From Arctopsyche grandis (lineage: Eukaryota; Arthropoda; Insecta; Trichoptera; Hydropsychidae): a stretch of 64,000 nucleotides of DNA. The stretch is taken from assembly GCF_051622035.1 (NCBI RefSeq), contig NC_135355.1, positions 930,001 through 994,000 of the forward strand, written 5' to 3'. The translations under genes were made by a program, and so were the position numbers. Positions 21,470 through 33,123 of this stretch are shown in pieces; positions within the stretch are counted from its first letter, which is position 1, and every line of letters begins with the position of its first letter. The notes under the pieces were generated by a model, which saw nothing but the letters and a program-made list of their open reading frames with translations, ran no database searches and was not told where the DNA came from.

Positions 21470-23090
21470 AGGTGTGATATAAATCAAAAGTTTTAAATGT
21501 TACATAATGATATCCAATCAAAAGGATGTTTGTAGCACAGTACAATAAAACACGCTACCTTGCTCTCTTCGGGCTACCAAGGGGTTTGTAGAAGGGCACG
21601 TTCCTCACTTTGAGACCATTCTCAAGATGAGCCCATTATATTATATTTATCATTCACTTATTCTATTTATATGGAAGGTGGGGATGGCACTATTTTCCAT
21701 ATCTTTCGGAATAAAAAAATATTTTTATTAAATATTTAATTTTAATACAATATATATTTAATCAATATATTTTACTCCGATGATGGGTCATCCAGATTAG
21801 ACTACAATGTTAGCGTATGCCTTGTAAGTTTAGTACGTAAATTGAGACTCATTTTATTGCAAACTTTAGGCCAGAATAGAGATGGGGAATTTCAGGAAAA
21901 TATTTTTGTAATTTCGGAGAAAAAATTAGCACATACACATTGTATACAATTTTACAAGATTAGCTCGTTTAATCACATAGGACATATGTATGTATGTACA
22001 TATGTTCATACGCCACATTAAGTAATCCCAAAAACCCTCCGCTTTAATTCATTAACATAAGAAAATAAGCCATAGTCAAAATAAACAGGAATGTTTTGAT
22101 TCCATTTCGCACAATGCGTACACATTTATTTATTTATACCGATCAGTTTTACCGATGAGAAAATGTTCGATTTATATTCGATATGTAAATTTCTACAGAT
22201 TATCTACACATGTGTGTGTGTGTAAATTTCGCTTGCATATTGTGCTACGAAGATATTTATTTAAGTCGTAACATGGCATAATAAACATTCGATTTATCTG
22301 AATATATGTAGATAGTATTATATAATGCATACACATTCGACTAAGCAAGCAACGAACGCCTCTGAAAATTATTGCTGAATCTACTTGATTAATTTGAGAC
22401 TGGAGCTCGGGCTTGAAACTTCTCGCTATGTTTATTTGCAATAGAATTTATACATGTGATTGCTGGAGTCGATATTTGGCAAATGATGCAACTTATGCCC
22501 TATCGAAGATATGCCGATTGTGTATTTTGACATTAGAGAATAATATAATTACGCTCGTCTTCAGTTTGCTTAATTTGCTAAAAGTCTTCAATATTGGCTG
22601 TAATTATTTAAATTTGGATTAGTATGTATGTATGTATATTGAAATTATTCCAAGATTGAGAGTTCCACTTTTTTGACGAGCATTTTTTTTATAAAATAGT
22701 CTCCTCTTTTTACGATATTTTAAGTAAGATCACATTTTTCGCAATATATAGAAATAATATTTAATTTATCTATGTATGCTACTCCTAATTCGTGAAATTT
22801 GCTCATTTCATGACATTCAAAAAGGCTCAATTCATGAACCGTGCAAGCTGTTGTTATTTTTGCAAGCTTTTTGTTCTCTGTTAGTTCAGTGACATATTAC
22901 ATATTATATTACCTTTAAACTGTCCGCTTTTATATTTGGTCATACAAAGAAATTCTTCTGACTAAATTTACTATTCAATATTTATACAGAAAGCCAGTAT
23001 ACATGAAATTTGGTGTGAACCTTTTCTATACATTACTCTATTGCACTAACTAAAACTATAACAAAATTTCAATTTTTCCTATTTTTACAT
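21470..23090. other. AT-rich stretch without a supported feature
   Basis: No gene, RNA or repeat could be assigned. Short phrases such as acatatgtatgtatgtaca, common across the window, occur here. Confidence 0.5.
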
Positions 23091-23094
23091 ACCT

Positions 23095-23400
23095 CCTTTA
23101 CGTTTCACTTACGATTACAATTCAGGAAAAAGTTTGCCTCTTATCCGATCGTTTTCATACTTTGCCATATTGCTCATTTTGGTCATCAATATAAGTAAAT
23201 GGATCCTCCGCCATTACGATAGAGATAAAATATCGTTTAAGAAGCTTTTCAAGTCCGAAATTTTTTAATCTCGGTGATGTTTGGTAGTCATTAATTTTAT
23301 ACATAGATAGCGGTAGTAAAAAAAATTTTGGTGGCTTTATTCAAAATAATAATTTTATATACAAATCATAGAAGAGGTACGTTTTTAAAAAACTTTTTTT
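23095..23400 (+). mobile_element. Family M repeat, copy E
   Basis: It starts with tacctcctttacgtttcact, contains the core catactttgccatattgctc and ends with the tail shared only with copy D at 3635-3905. Confidence 0.7.
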
Positions 23401-24730
23401 TATAATTATATTTTTCATTATTGAAAAATTCGGAGAAGTCAAAAAAACTGGTAAAAAATGTATTTTTATTTCAGACAGCCGCTATTTTGCGAAAACAAAT
23501 TTCTTGACTTTTTCATATTTTGGGCGATTGCAGCATTTATTTGGATTAAGAATTTATTTGTTTTTTTGATATCAGATTAATAGGAGGGTTGCAATCGTGA
23601 CAACCAGGGCGCGCCATTTTTTTGAGATCCCTCACTTCGTCAGCCTGTAACTTTTTGAATTTTGAATTTTATTTTTTTTTGATTTTTTTTATGTATTCTT
23701 CAAACATTAATAAATATTTGGTAAAATAATGGCTACTAAAAATATTTTTTGTTTTTTTTTATTGCAACTGAAAAAATAACTACAATTCATGCCTGTAGAT
23801 TAGTATACCCCCTTAAATCTATAAGATCTAATTTAGTTTGGGTGTTAGGCACTCGTATAGTTTTCAATGCTATTTCTCTTAAGTGGTTTCATCGTGCTTT
23901 GTAAACATTTCCAAGTAGTGCTGACTCATTGGTCGAGCGTGTAGATGTCAAATCCGATTCGCGAGCGCCGAATGCGACGCGTCTACACATTCGCGCAGAT
24001 TCGAGTTTATACAAAGGCATAAGGAAAACATTTTAAACAGTAAAATCTAGTAAATTATCCATAGAATGAAATATTTTAGAATTGTGTACTGCACATATGT
24101 ACATACATGGTTCTGCAAGCATTTTTAAATTCAACTATTCATAGATGAGCAGCAGGCATTACACAACAGTGCACGGGATAGAGAGAGTAGTCGGAACAAA
24201 GAACCTAATCCGTAAATGCCAGCAGATGAATATTTGATGAATGCTTCACCACTAACTGGATTCGCGTGCGCGAAAGGCTCTGAATTAATGAACGGGCTTA
24301 TGTCTCGACGGGCCTCGACCCACCGCTTCCATACCCCTGCCAAACCGGTGGTATTTATCCCGCAACTTGGAATGCTCCACAAAACACCTGTCTCTTGCTT
24401 ACTTGCTTGCTACCTACTGCCATAAACCTGACGCTCTCGAACAATTTTAATTTGATTTATCATAGTATCATTTGACAGTTTGGAAGCCGATGTTTCATAT
24501 TCTCCAGAGGAACGAACCAACAACCTCGACAAATTATAATTGAGCTTGTTTCACAAATTTCACGAAAACTAATGTATGCCATGCGGAAATGGACTTGATG
24601 TTAAAATATGAACGTACTCTTTATTTTATGCACTATTTTTTATTCTTTTGTTTTTTAGTGTTTTTCTACTTTTATCTTTTATTTATTTTCAATCTATGAA
24701 TTATTACAATTATTATAATCTCTTATTTTC
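23400..24730. other. Mostly unannotated stretch with a GC-richer part
   Basis: Nothing coding is supported. Positions 23930-24010 hold a small CpG-rich inverted motif (gtgtagatgtc with gcgtctacac). Positions 24130-24430 are unique and GC-richer. Confidence 0.4.
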
Positions 24731-24734
24731 TTAT

Positions 24735-25060
24735 GGAGGCCATTGTGGCGTGGCGCATTCGGTTCTTCCTGTAATGCCACAATGGTCCAAACTAATGTTT
24801 AAATAAATATTATACTCACTTTATATTCAGTGTGAATCTAAGAATAGGATTTTATTTATTCTTTTATTTGATTTTTTTTTCACCTTATCGTCATTTTATG
24901 TATTATTTTTCTTTTGTCTTTTTTCGTTTATTATTTTTTTATCATTTTGCTTTTTTCTTTTTTATGCATGTTATTGTATTTTATTTTTGCGTTCTTCACT
25001 TTTTCAAATGTAGACCATTGTGGCGCATTAGGTTCTTCCTGTAATGCCACAATGGTCCAA
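24735..25060 (+). mobile_element. Two LINE 3'-tail fragments with stem-loops
   Basis: Two stem-loops, 24739-24788 and 25013-25055, each read ccattgtgg...ggttcttcctgtaatgccacaatgg-like. Each is followed by an A-rich, aataaat-bearing tail. They match the 3' ends at 44251-44296 and 49611-49656 and look like successive 5'-truncated insertions of one LINE family. Confidence 0.65.
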
Positions 25061-25342
25061 AACAATAAATGAATATATATTTGTATATACATATACATTG
25101 GTATATGTATAAGCCTGACTATAAAGGTATACAGACAAGCCTCTCGTAAGATCTCCAACTATTTATTTATTTATTACAATTTTGCAATAGTGACATTACA
25201 GAGTAGTTCCAAGTCGGTAGTATGGCTATGGCTAAACTAAAAAAAAAGTAAACAATAAGATGAAAATAAAATAAAACATAATTAAAAACAAAATAAGCAT
25301 AAATATAATAATAGAACATGCTACGATCCCAAATTAAACAAT

Positions 25343-26310
25343 TTGATTGTTCCATTTGGAGTACCACAGGGATCTAAATTAGGACCTCTGTTGTTTATTT
25401 TATATATTAATGATTTGGTGAAAGTATTTTATATATGGAGAGTTCATATGTTTGTGGATGTTACGTTAGTTTATATTGTAGGTTATGATGTGCAAGTTAT
25501 GAATGATATTTTATGTAGGGAATTACAATATTTAAGCGATTGGTTATGTGAGAATAAACTGAAAGTGAACTTAATAAGTAAGACAAAGATGATGTGGATG
25601 AATAATAAAAGCGTTGTGAGTGATGTGATTATGGATGGGAGAGTGGTAGAAGTAGTAGATAATATTAAGTATTTAGGCATTTATTTGGATTGTAAATTAA
25701 GTTTTAAGGTGCACGCAGATTATATTATTAAAAAAATGGCAAAAAAAGTTGGCGTATTTTGTAGGTTAAAAAATTTATTAAGTATAAAAAGTAAAATATT
25801 AATATATAATTGTATTGTACGGCCTCATACTGTATATTGCGCTACAGTGCTCAATCCATTTAGTGGAACAGTCTTAAATTAAGCACTTTAAAATTTGTAT
25901 ATAAGCTAGATAAGAATCTATGACCCAAATATTTTAATAATTACATAGTTAGGAATAGAGATTTATTATAAAACTAGAAATAGGAATTAATTAATTATAG
26001 GCAGAGTAAAAAAACAAGAACTGCAGGAGGTGTCTTTCACAGAGGTGTACAAATCTACAATGCCCTTCCTGAGAACATTAGAAGTGCTAATAACATTGGT
26101 GCTTTCTTGAAGGGTGTTAATGGATACCTTTGTGGAAGATGATCTAATTATATAGGTTAATAAATGCAGTGTTTGGCATTATAATTTTATGTTATAGTTA
26201 CTAATTATAGTTATTTTGTAGTTACAATTATAGTTGTTACTTTTGTTATATATTCATTAGCAATTTGCTATTTTAAATTAAATTAAATAAATAAAAAATA
26301 AAAATAATAC
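25343..26310 (+). pseudogene. 5'-truncated LINE: reverse transcriptase to 3' tail
   Basis: The frame 25343-25882 begins at the RT motif FGVPQGSKLGPLLFILYINDL. The catalytic FADD box reads FVDV, so the enzyme is dead. It continues through WLCENKLKVNLISKTK and VVDNIKYLGIYLDCKLSF, the usual order in jockey/CR1-type ORF2. After a stop at 25880 the C-terminal part resumes near 26000-26140 (TRTAGGVFHRGVQIYNALP, NNIGAFLKGV). A 3' UTR and an A-rich tail end near 26310. Non-LTR retrotransposon identity is firm; the clade is approximate. Confidence 0.88.
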
Positions 26311-29300
26311 TAATGCAGTGGTTTTATATTTATAATGTTTATTTCATGTTTTAGTCAAATTGAGAAGAGGACCTAATTTGAGCCTAATTACGATAGGAGA
26401 GCATATTTATTCCAATATCATATTACTATATATAATAGTATAATTTCACATCAAACACAATTTTATCAAATAGATTTTTATGGATTAAAATGTTACTTTT
26501 TTGTAACAAAATTATAGTGTTTATAAAGCTGCTATCTTTCAATATTGTTAAAAAGAAATTTCGAATATCGCTTCTGATTGATGCCTCAACTTTTAAATAG
26601 GTTTGGCGTTTGCGAAAGTAGCTTTAAGACGCTTAGAGATGTCGAACAAAGTTTGGCCTCTTCGAATTGCCTGAATTCAGCCTCAATACATCAAGATAAT
26701 CAACTCAATCATCCGGTTAAGATCGATGTCGTTAACGACAGTCTGCTATACAAAAAAGTGAACCATTTATTGATTTTTTTCTTTGAAAGCAGAACTTTTT
26801 CCAGTCGCTCTCGTAAAATAAATTTCAATCTAAAAAAAATTAGAATACATGTAGGTATACTTTGTATAGGTACATATGTACATACATATTTATAAATTCA
26901 TCCACATTATTTCCATATACATATATTTATATATTTATGTATATACTAATTTAAAATGAACACACGTTTTTATCTTCATTTCCAAAAAAACATCATATAA
27001 CATTTAACTATGAAATTGTTAATTTTAAACTTCTGAGTTGAATTTTATTGTCTGAGTCGAAATATTTCTTTTATTTTTTATTATAAAATTACAAATATAT
27101 TTTTTATAAACTATATATGTACGTACATACTTACATATATATGTATGAAAATAAAAAGCTTTATCGCTGTGCCACTCCAAAAAAGAGAATAGCTCTTGTG
27201 CCTGGAAAGGGGCTGTACACAGTTACATATCGAAAATACATGTTTTTTTATAATAAAAATCATACTTATTTCAATGAACTTGTTAAACGACAGCTTAGTT
27301 TCTGGAGTGTTCATTTAATTTATATTTTAATTGGACTATATCCTCAATTTTCTTAATTTCCGTAGAGAGGCTATCGAATTTTAATATAAATATTTCATAT
27401 ATTCCTGTAACATGATAGGTAACACCAAATTGAAACGATGGCTAAACATGTACGAATTTACAAACTTATAAATTTTAATCTAAATTCCCCTCCCCCCTCA
27501 CTTGTTCACATGAAGTTTGCACTTGTGTGCAACAAAATACTAATTTAGTATATTCTGATAGCTGTCGAATGTTTCAAAACAATCGCAATATGTATTTTGC
27601 AACATGACGATCATTTTCCTCGCTATAAAATTGTCTACTTCAATTATTTTATTATAATAAAATATTACGTAAAATGTTTCGTACTAAAATGTCAAACGAT
27701 ACGAACGAAGTGAAGCCGGCTTTAATTTAAAATTCTTGTCACTTTCTTACACCTGTACATATGTAATATATAATAACCTATCATAATCCAGCGAGATATG
27801 CGTTTTTAGATTATAATTTAGGGCTAAAAAAGGAAAATAGTAATTTATACAGAAAGTACGCATTTTTATTTATATGATATGTACTCGTATATGTGTAATA
27901 TTTTTAACGTTAAAAATATGAATAAAATTTTTAAAATACTTGTGAAAAATGAGATACCTCTCTCACTTTTACTTCTTCATTATATATTTACGTTGACGGC
28001 AGGAATCGCACGATCGCTCATCCAGTATAAACAGATTAATAATATATTAGACAGCATTTGGACACTTTTTCACATGAAGTAGATACTGTTATCAAAGAGC
28101 AGCGTTGTATTTTTATTTAAAAAAATAGTTTATTTTATTTGTATTGATTATACATATTTGCATATGTAAAAAGGTTAATAGCAAACTTCTATGCAGGAAA
28201 CCCTTTTTTTAAGTTTTTCTAATTTATATAAATAAACACAATTTTGGGTTGTTCTCGGCATTTTTTTCTAAAAATTATTTGCATACATAAATATGTATGA
28301 ATCATGTCTTTTACCTTTTTTTTTAATTTTGTACAAAAAGTGAATGAAAAAAGCCATATCATAAAACACAAAAACTATGCTGTTGTCATTTTATATTCAA
28401 ACTTTAATAAATAATTTCGAATGAGACTCCATCTGAAGGAATCTAATTGCGAATAGATTTATTGCCAAATTTGCCGTCTCGAATGATTGTACGACCGATC
28501 TTACAAGAGAAAAATCTCTCGAATTCATTTCTGAAAATATTTTGCCTGAGAATTGATAAATGCAATTTTCGGATGAAAAAAGAGATTGGGGCATAAAAAG
28601 CTTTCAAGCGACTGTAACAAATGCAAAACGTTTGTTAATATTATGAGTTCTTAAAAGAAATCAAAGTATTTTGTGAGTATTTCATCCTGATAGTATCGTA
28701 TTTTATTTGAGTTTATCAAATCAGTAGACAGACAATTTATTTATTCATCACTGAAAAGCTGCTACAATATGTCCGCAAGCATATTGGTTCGTAAATTTAA
28801 GATGAATCAATATAACTTTAATCAATTCATTCTGAATTTGACATGTCGATAAAATACATTTAAAGATTGACATAGGTACATATGTATTTGTTAAGTTCAA
28901 ATAGAAGGGCGTATTGTCTCTAGTGTGTGTGTAATTAAAATTAACGATCTTAAAGGTAGAAAGTGCGAATCAAATTGAATATTCATATTTTGCTTGTTGG
29001 TCCCTACTATTGGTATATTGAGTATATATTTGAGGATTATGGCTGAAAGGTTTTCAGCTTTCAAACTCACACACACAAAATATGGCTAGGTAATAACCAT
29101 GCACATTTCCCTTTCCAGAAGAAGGTCGTGGTGAAGCATACCATCTCTTTGTTAATTTAGTGATCCACCCCATGCTTAATTTCCGTCTCATCTCTGCACC
29201 GACTACAAGGTGTTGGAATAATAATCCAAACGGGGCAAAATCCAATATTGTACTTCCGAGCTCGTCCGGAATCCAATTAAAACAAATCCCGTTTGCGATC

Positions 29301-30090
29301 TCCTATGCAAAAATATTGTTGCTTTATTAAGGCAAAGATAGAGACGACTTGTATTGTATATAATCCAGCCTTTGCTTAGCTGCGGCCTAATTAGGACATA
29401 CGGAGACACGCAGATACAAAAGGCACGCATGGAGATACATGATGTGCGTAACCTCAATGTGTCCTGATTTAAGCGCAAACTTATTAACTGCTCGGCAAAT
29501 GACGACTTTTTTGGTTCATAGACGAGATATCAATTTTCTTATATGTAGATGTATGCCCAGTGAACACGAATCTGGTAATAAAAATGTTGATTGAGGCTCG
29601 AGATTCGGAGATATATGCTTTTGTAAATCACGCGATTTTTCTATATCTTGGTGTTGTTCGGTCGATGTCCCAAAATCTGTCAATTTCCTGTTTAAAATGA
29701 ATATTAGAATCTATATTCGGGTATTTAATCTTTCATTTGTAGTACTTTTCAGCTTTCAAATCTCTCTAGGTAGTCGTCCAGTTCAAATCAAAAGTCAAAA
29801 GTACGTATTTTCATTTGGCATTTTTTCCCTCTATTAATACTATTTTATATCGAGTATTTTCTATTGAAAGATGCTAATTGGAATAGTGTTCTGGCTACAC
29901 TAATTTTTGTTTTCGTTTAAAAGGGTTAATTGGAAGTGAGCTGAATTTTAAATCGGTAAAATTGCGAGCTAAAAGCTCGTACTAGTATTTACTCGTATTT
30001 ACACGAATCTGAATTGAATTAATAGGGATAATATATTAAATTGTCTTTATATGAGAATTAAATTAAATTCCACTTAGAAAAATCATATTT
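26310..30090. other. Long stretch without a supported gene
   Basis: Both strands were read. Open frames at 26578-26895, 28397-28594 and 29203-29478 show no family motif or splice context that would support a gene. 29060-29510 is GC-richer than the rest. Numerous short palindromic catatgtacatacatatgt-like words occur, as across the whole window. Confidence 0.45.
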
Positions 30091-30099
30091 CGACTATTC

Positions 30100-30181
30100 T
30101 TGTGGATTAATAACAAAAATTCTATTGATAACTGGCTTTACATCGATAAAATAAAAGAAATTTTTGTTATTAATCCACAAT
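30100..30181. repeat. Short hairpin with 20+ bp stem
   Basis: The arm tgtggattaataacaaaaatt (about 30101-30121) pairs with aatttttgttattaatccaca (about 30160-30180), separated by about 38 bp. A further partial copy, attattaatccact, follows at 30188-30200. Confidence 0.75.
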
Positions 30182-30920
30182 AATATTATTATTAATCCAC
30201 TGGAATTTTATTTAACAGCCGCACTGTGAAAATACATACATACATATATGCAATTTATACGTGTATGTATGTACATACATATGCATAAAAATATTCCAAC
30301 TACACCTTTATGTCAATTTTAAAGCCATAACTGTGAAAATATGGTTCACAAAGTGCCATAAAAACGATAAAACAATTTTCATTCTACCTTGAAAAAAATG
30401 TAAATTTTAATTTAAGAGGCTTAAAATTTAGTGTAACGATGAATTGAGTCGATCTAAATATTAATTAAAATGATGGTTGGTAATTTTTCCATTGAATTAA
30501 ACATATTTAAAAACAAGTTCTAATTGATATTTGAAAATTAATTGAATTTCGATATTATTTAAACCACTTTAAAGGTCAAGGAAGTCAACTTATAAAACCC
30601 TCAACACGAGACCACCACTCTCCCTCCCCTCTTAAGATTACAGTCTGAAAGACCATTTCGTTGGAGAACGAGACGTTTATCAAGCTAGATTGCACCAGAT
30701 CAACTGCACATCACGGTATTTTTAGAAAATCACAATATTCTTTTTAATGATAATTTAATTAACTTTCATTATAAATATAATTTAATACATTGAATTAAAT
30801 TTCAATTTAAAGTTTTCAATTCGAAATCCAAAAATTTTATATATGTATAACATTTTCGATTTTCTGAAAAAAAAAATTTTTTTTAACTGTCATTAGTTTT
30901 TATCTTTAATTTTAAATTTA

Positions 30921-30948
30921 CAGTAAACTCTCGATTATCCGGGCTTCT
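30921..30948 (+). mobile_element. pogo/Tigger-like terminus remnant
   Basis: cagtaaactctcgattatccg follows a TA dinucleotide and resembles the terminal repeat of pogo-class Tc1/mariner elements. A similar cagtcaagtctcgaattacga lies at 35099-35119. No transposase or partner end was found for either. Confidence 0.35.
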
Positions 30949-30949
30949 T

Positions 30950-31460
30950 ATTTAAAACCTAAGAAGTATGCACATTCGGTATAAACCCGCTCTTTCAAAT
31001 GCAGCTTTATAGAGGGCAGTGGTTGTAAACTCTTTGAAAATATTCAACAAAACCATATTTTTGTATAATAAAAAATGTTTTATAGAATTTCTCGAGAAAT
31101 TGTAAAATTACTCGAGAAATGAGAATTCTCAATTTGGCATTTTTTTCGAGAAATTCTCGAGAATTATTATTACATTGCTAGATTACGCTGAACAAAGAGG
31201 ATTTGAATATAATAATAACTTTACATGTATAATAGCTTTAAAAAAAATTCGAAGTGATATTAGAAATTTGTTTAAAAAATCTCAAAAACGAAAAAAAAAT
31301 TTAAGATTTTTTTTATATGCCTATACATTTGTATATATATGTATATGAATATATATACATACAAACATATATACATTTTATTATTTTTATATTTTGGCAA
31401 CACTAGTACTAACTACTAACGGCCACTTATCTGCCTAACTATAGGCGTTTTTTTTAATAA
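30950..31460. other. AT-rich stretch with ctcgaga words
   Basis: Several ctcgagaa palindromes cluster at 31090-31165. No gene is visible. Confidence 0.4.
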
Positions 31461-31463
31461 ATA

Positions 31464-31660
31464 ACTAGCTTTATTACCCGGCTTTGCCCGGGATGTATAA
31501 AAAAAATTAAAATAAAATTTTAAAAAAATTAAAAAAAAAAATATATATATATAAATAAAATTTTTTTAAATAAATTTATTTTATTAGGAGCGGTGCCCCC
31601 GACAGGGGCCCCATGGGGCTGCGTAAGCATTAGCCCGGATAAACGGGAGTGTATAGTATT
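31464..31660 (+). repeat. Retroposon-like fragment, acccggcttNgcncgg family
   Basis: It opens with tattacccggctttgcccgg, matching the starts at 56255 and 58187 (acccggcttcgctcgg). A GC-rich patch follows at 31590-31650 directly upstream of the 5S gene. Confidence 0.5.
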
Positions 31661-31711
31661 TCTAAATTAATTACGTGAAATATATGTTCAGTAAATTAAG
31701 ATAAGACGCTT

Positions 31712-31830
31712 GCCAACGACCATACCACGTTGAATACACCGGTTCTCGTCCGATCACCGAAGTTAAGCAACATTGGGCGCGGTCAGTACTTGGATGGGTG
31801 ACCGCTTGGGAACACCGCGTGCCGTTGGCC
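31712..31830 (+). rRNA. 5S ribosomal RNA gene
   Basis: The 119-bp sequence runs from gccaacgaccataccacg to a closing gccgttggc that pairs with the start to form helix I. The internal pol III control region is present (A box agttaagcaac; C box around cagtacttggatgggtgacc). A run of six T after the gene acts as terminator. The sequence looks intact. Only one copy is present in the window, outside any tandem 5S array. Confidence 0.96.
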
Positions 31831-32078
31831 CCCCTTTTTTAAACATTTTTATTTTATTTAATTAATTTATTTTATTCATATGTATGTATGTACTCTAATA
31901 TAACATACATATAAATATATAAATAAAAAACATTCATGGATTTGCTTAGATTTTGTATGAAAATGTCATAAGATTTTGTTCGATGGAGTCCCACATAGAT
32001 GTCGGTAGGGTCCTTCGCTTTATACTTGCGGTAATGTTGTACTAGGGCTTTTATATGCAACGAGTGTGTTTTCAAGTT

Positions 32079-32265
32079 ATCGCTTCTCGGCCTGTTGGCT
32101 AAGATCAAAGTGTAGTATCTGTTCTTATCAGCTTAATATCTGATAGTTCCCGCATCGCGGGACCAGTATATTAAACTGATTTTTGGAAAGTGACGGGATG
32201 ATCGGGGCTTGCTCCACTCCTGTCGCGGGTTGGCCCGGCATTGCAGTGCCGCCGGGATCGGCCCA
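32079..32265 (+). ncRNA. U2 spliceosomal snRNA gene
   Basis: It starts atcgcttctcggcc and contains the branch-point recognition sequence (gtgtagtatctg), the conserved ttatcagcttaatatctgat segment, an Sm site (gatttttgg) and the 3' stem-loops ending ccgccgggatcggccca. The length of about 187 nt is normal. The stem-loop I loop reads tgtt where the usual sequence has tttt, one substitution. U2 pairs with the intron branch site in the spliceosome. The upstream sequence was not clearly recognised as an snRNA proximal element. Confidence 0.95.
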
Positions 32266-32571
32266 CATTAACTATTCATATTACCCTCTCTTCTTATTGA
32301 TAGAGAACCACTAACGTTTGCTTATGATTAAGCTTATGCCGAGGTTCCATGCAATGCATTGAGACCGTTCCATTAATGTTACACTAAGCAAGAAGAGAGC
32401 GAAGAGGATAGTTGTTCAAAGAAATTGACAATAGTGCCCCTTATTTGTGACCATTGCACCGGATCTTGTGATTGATCATCTTGTCTCCGGATTTGGTTGG
32501 GTACTCGTCAAATAACAATAGACCGCTCCATATTTCGACAGGCTGGAGTTAGTTACCACATAGGAGGAAAT
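32266..32571. other. Unique flank downstream of U2
   Basis: Mixed-composition sequence with a ctctcttctt / aagaagagagcg inverted pair (about 32288 and 32390). No RNA family was recognised. Confidence 0.35.
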
Positions 32572-32854
32572 TGGGCATCTATTTTTGTCAATTTTAGCAT
32601 TGCATTTCAGCGTTTTAGGGCATTAAAAATGTTCAATTTTAGCATCTATTTTTATGAAGAGTTTAATTTTGAATAATAAAAAATTTCGATGAATTTTAAT
32701 AAAATTTATATACATATATACAATTTAAAGACAACACAACAATTAAAAAATAATCCAAAAATTCAAAAATGTTTTGGAATTAAAATTACAATGAAAAAAA
32801 CATGAATATAAAAATACAAAGACAAAAAATATGAATATAAAAATATAATACCAA

Positions 32855-33123
32855 TTAAAATTTATTAAAACTCAACATGGAGCATATTTCTACAGATTCT
32901 GTTTTGAGATTCGTGCGACGATCGGTAACATTTATATTGTATTTATTAAAATACCTTTCAGCATCCACACTATTGACATTTGACTGCACAACCAAACTCT
33001 TCATATTTAATTTTTGTTACCATCAATAATAGCAATATATCCGGCGTGAATTCACTTTTTATATTCTTTATTAATTGTCTAAAAAAGTGCTGATATCCTC
33101 CCAAACATTGAGTCTCTGTTAAT
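32855..33123 (-). pseudogene. hAT transposase C-terminal part (after insertion)
   Basis: On the minus strand this continues the frame interrupted at 39740: LTETQCLGGYQHFFRQLIKN, then EFTPDILLLL. After a one-base frameshift near 33000 it reads LVVQSNVNSVDAERYFNKYN and ends SFNKF at a TAA (32855-32857). The block NSVDAERYF...RTNLK corresponds to the hAT dimerization region (pattern N...ERxFS...R..L). The frameshift and the insertion make it dead. Confidence 0.7.

Noticed and set aside
26578-26895. 105-codon open frame on the plus strand
   Set aside because: The first 60 residues look mildly protein-like, but there is no known motif, no splice context and the end is AT-rich noise; not enough to call a gene.
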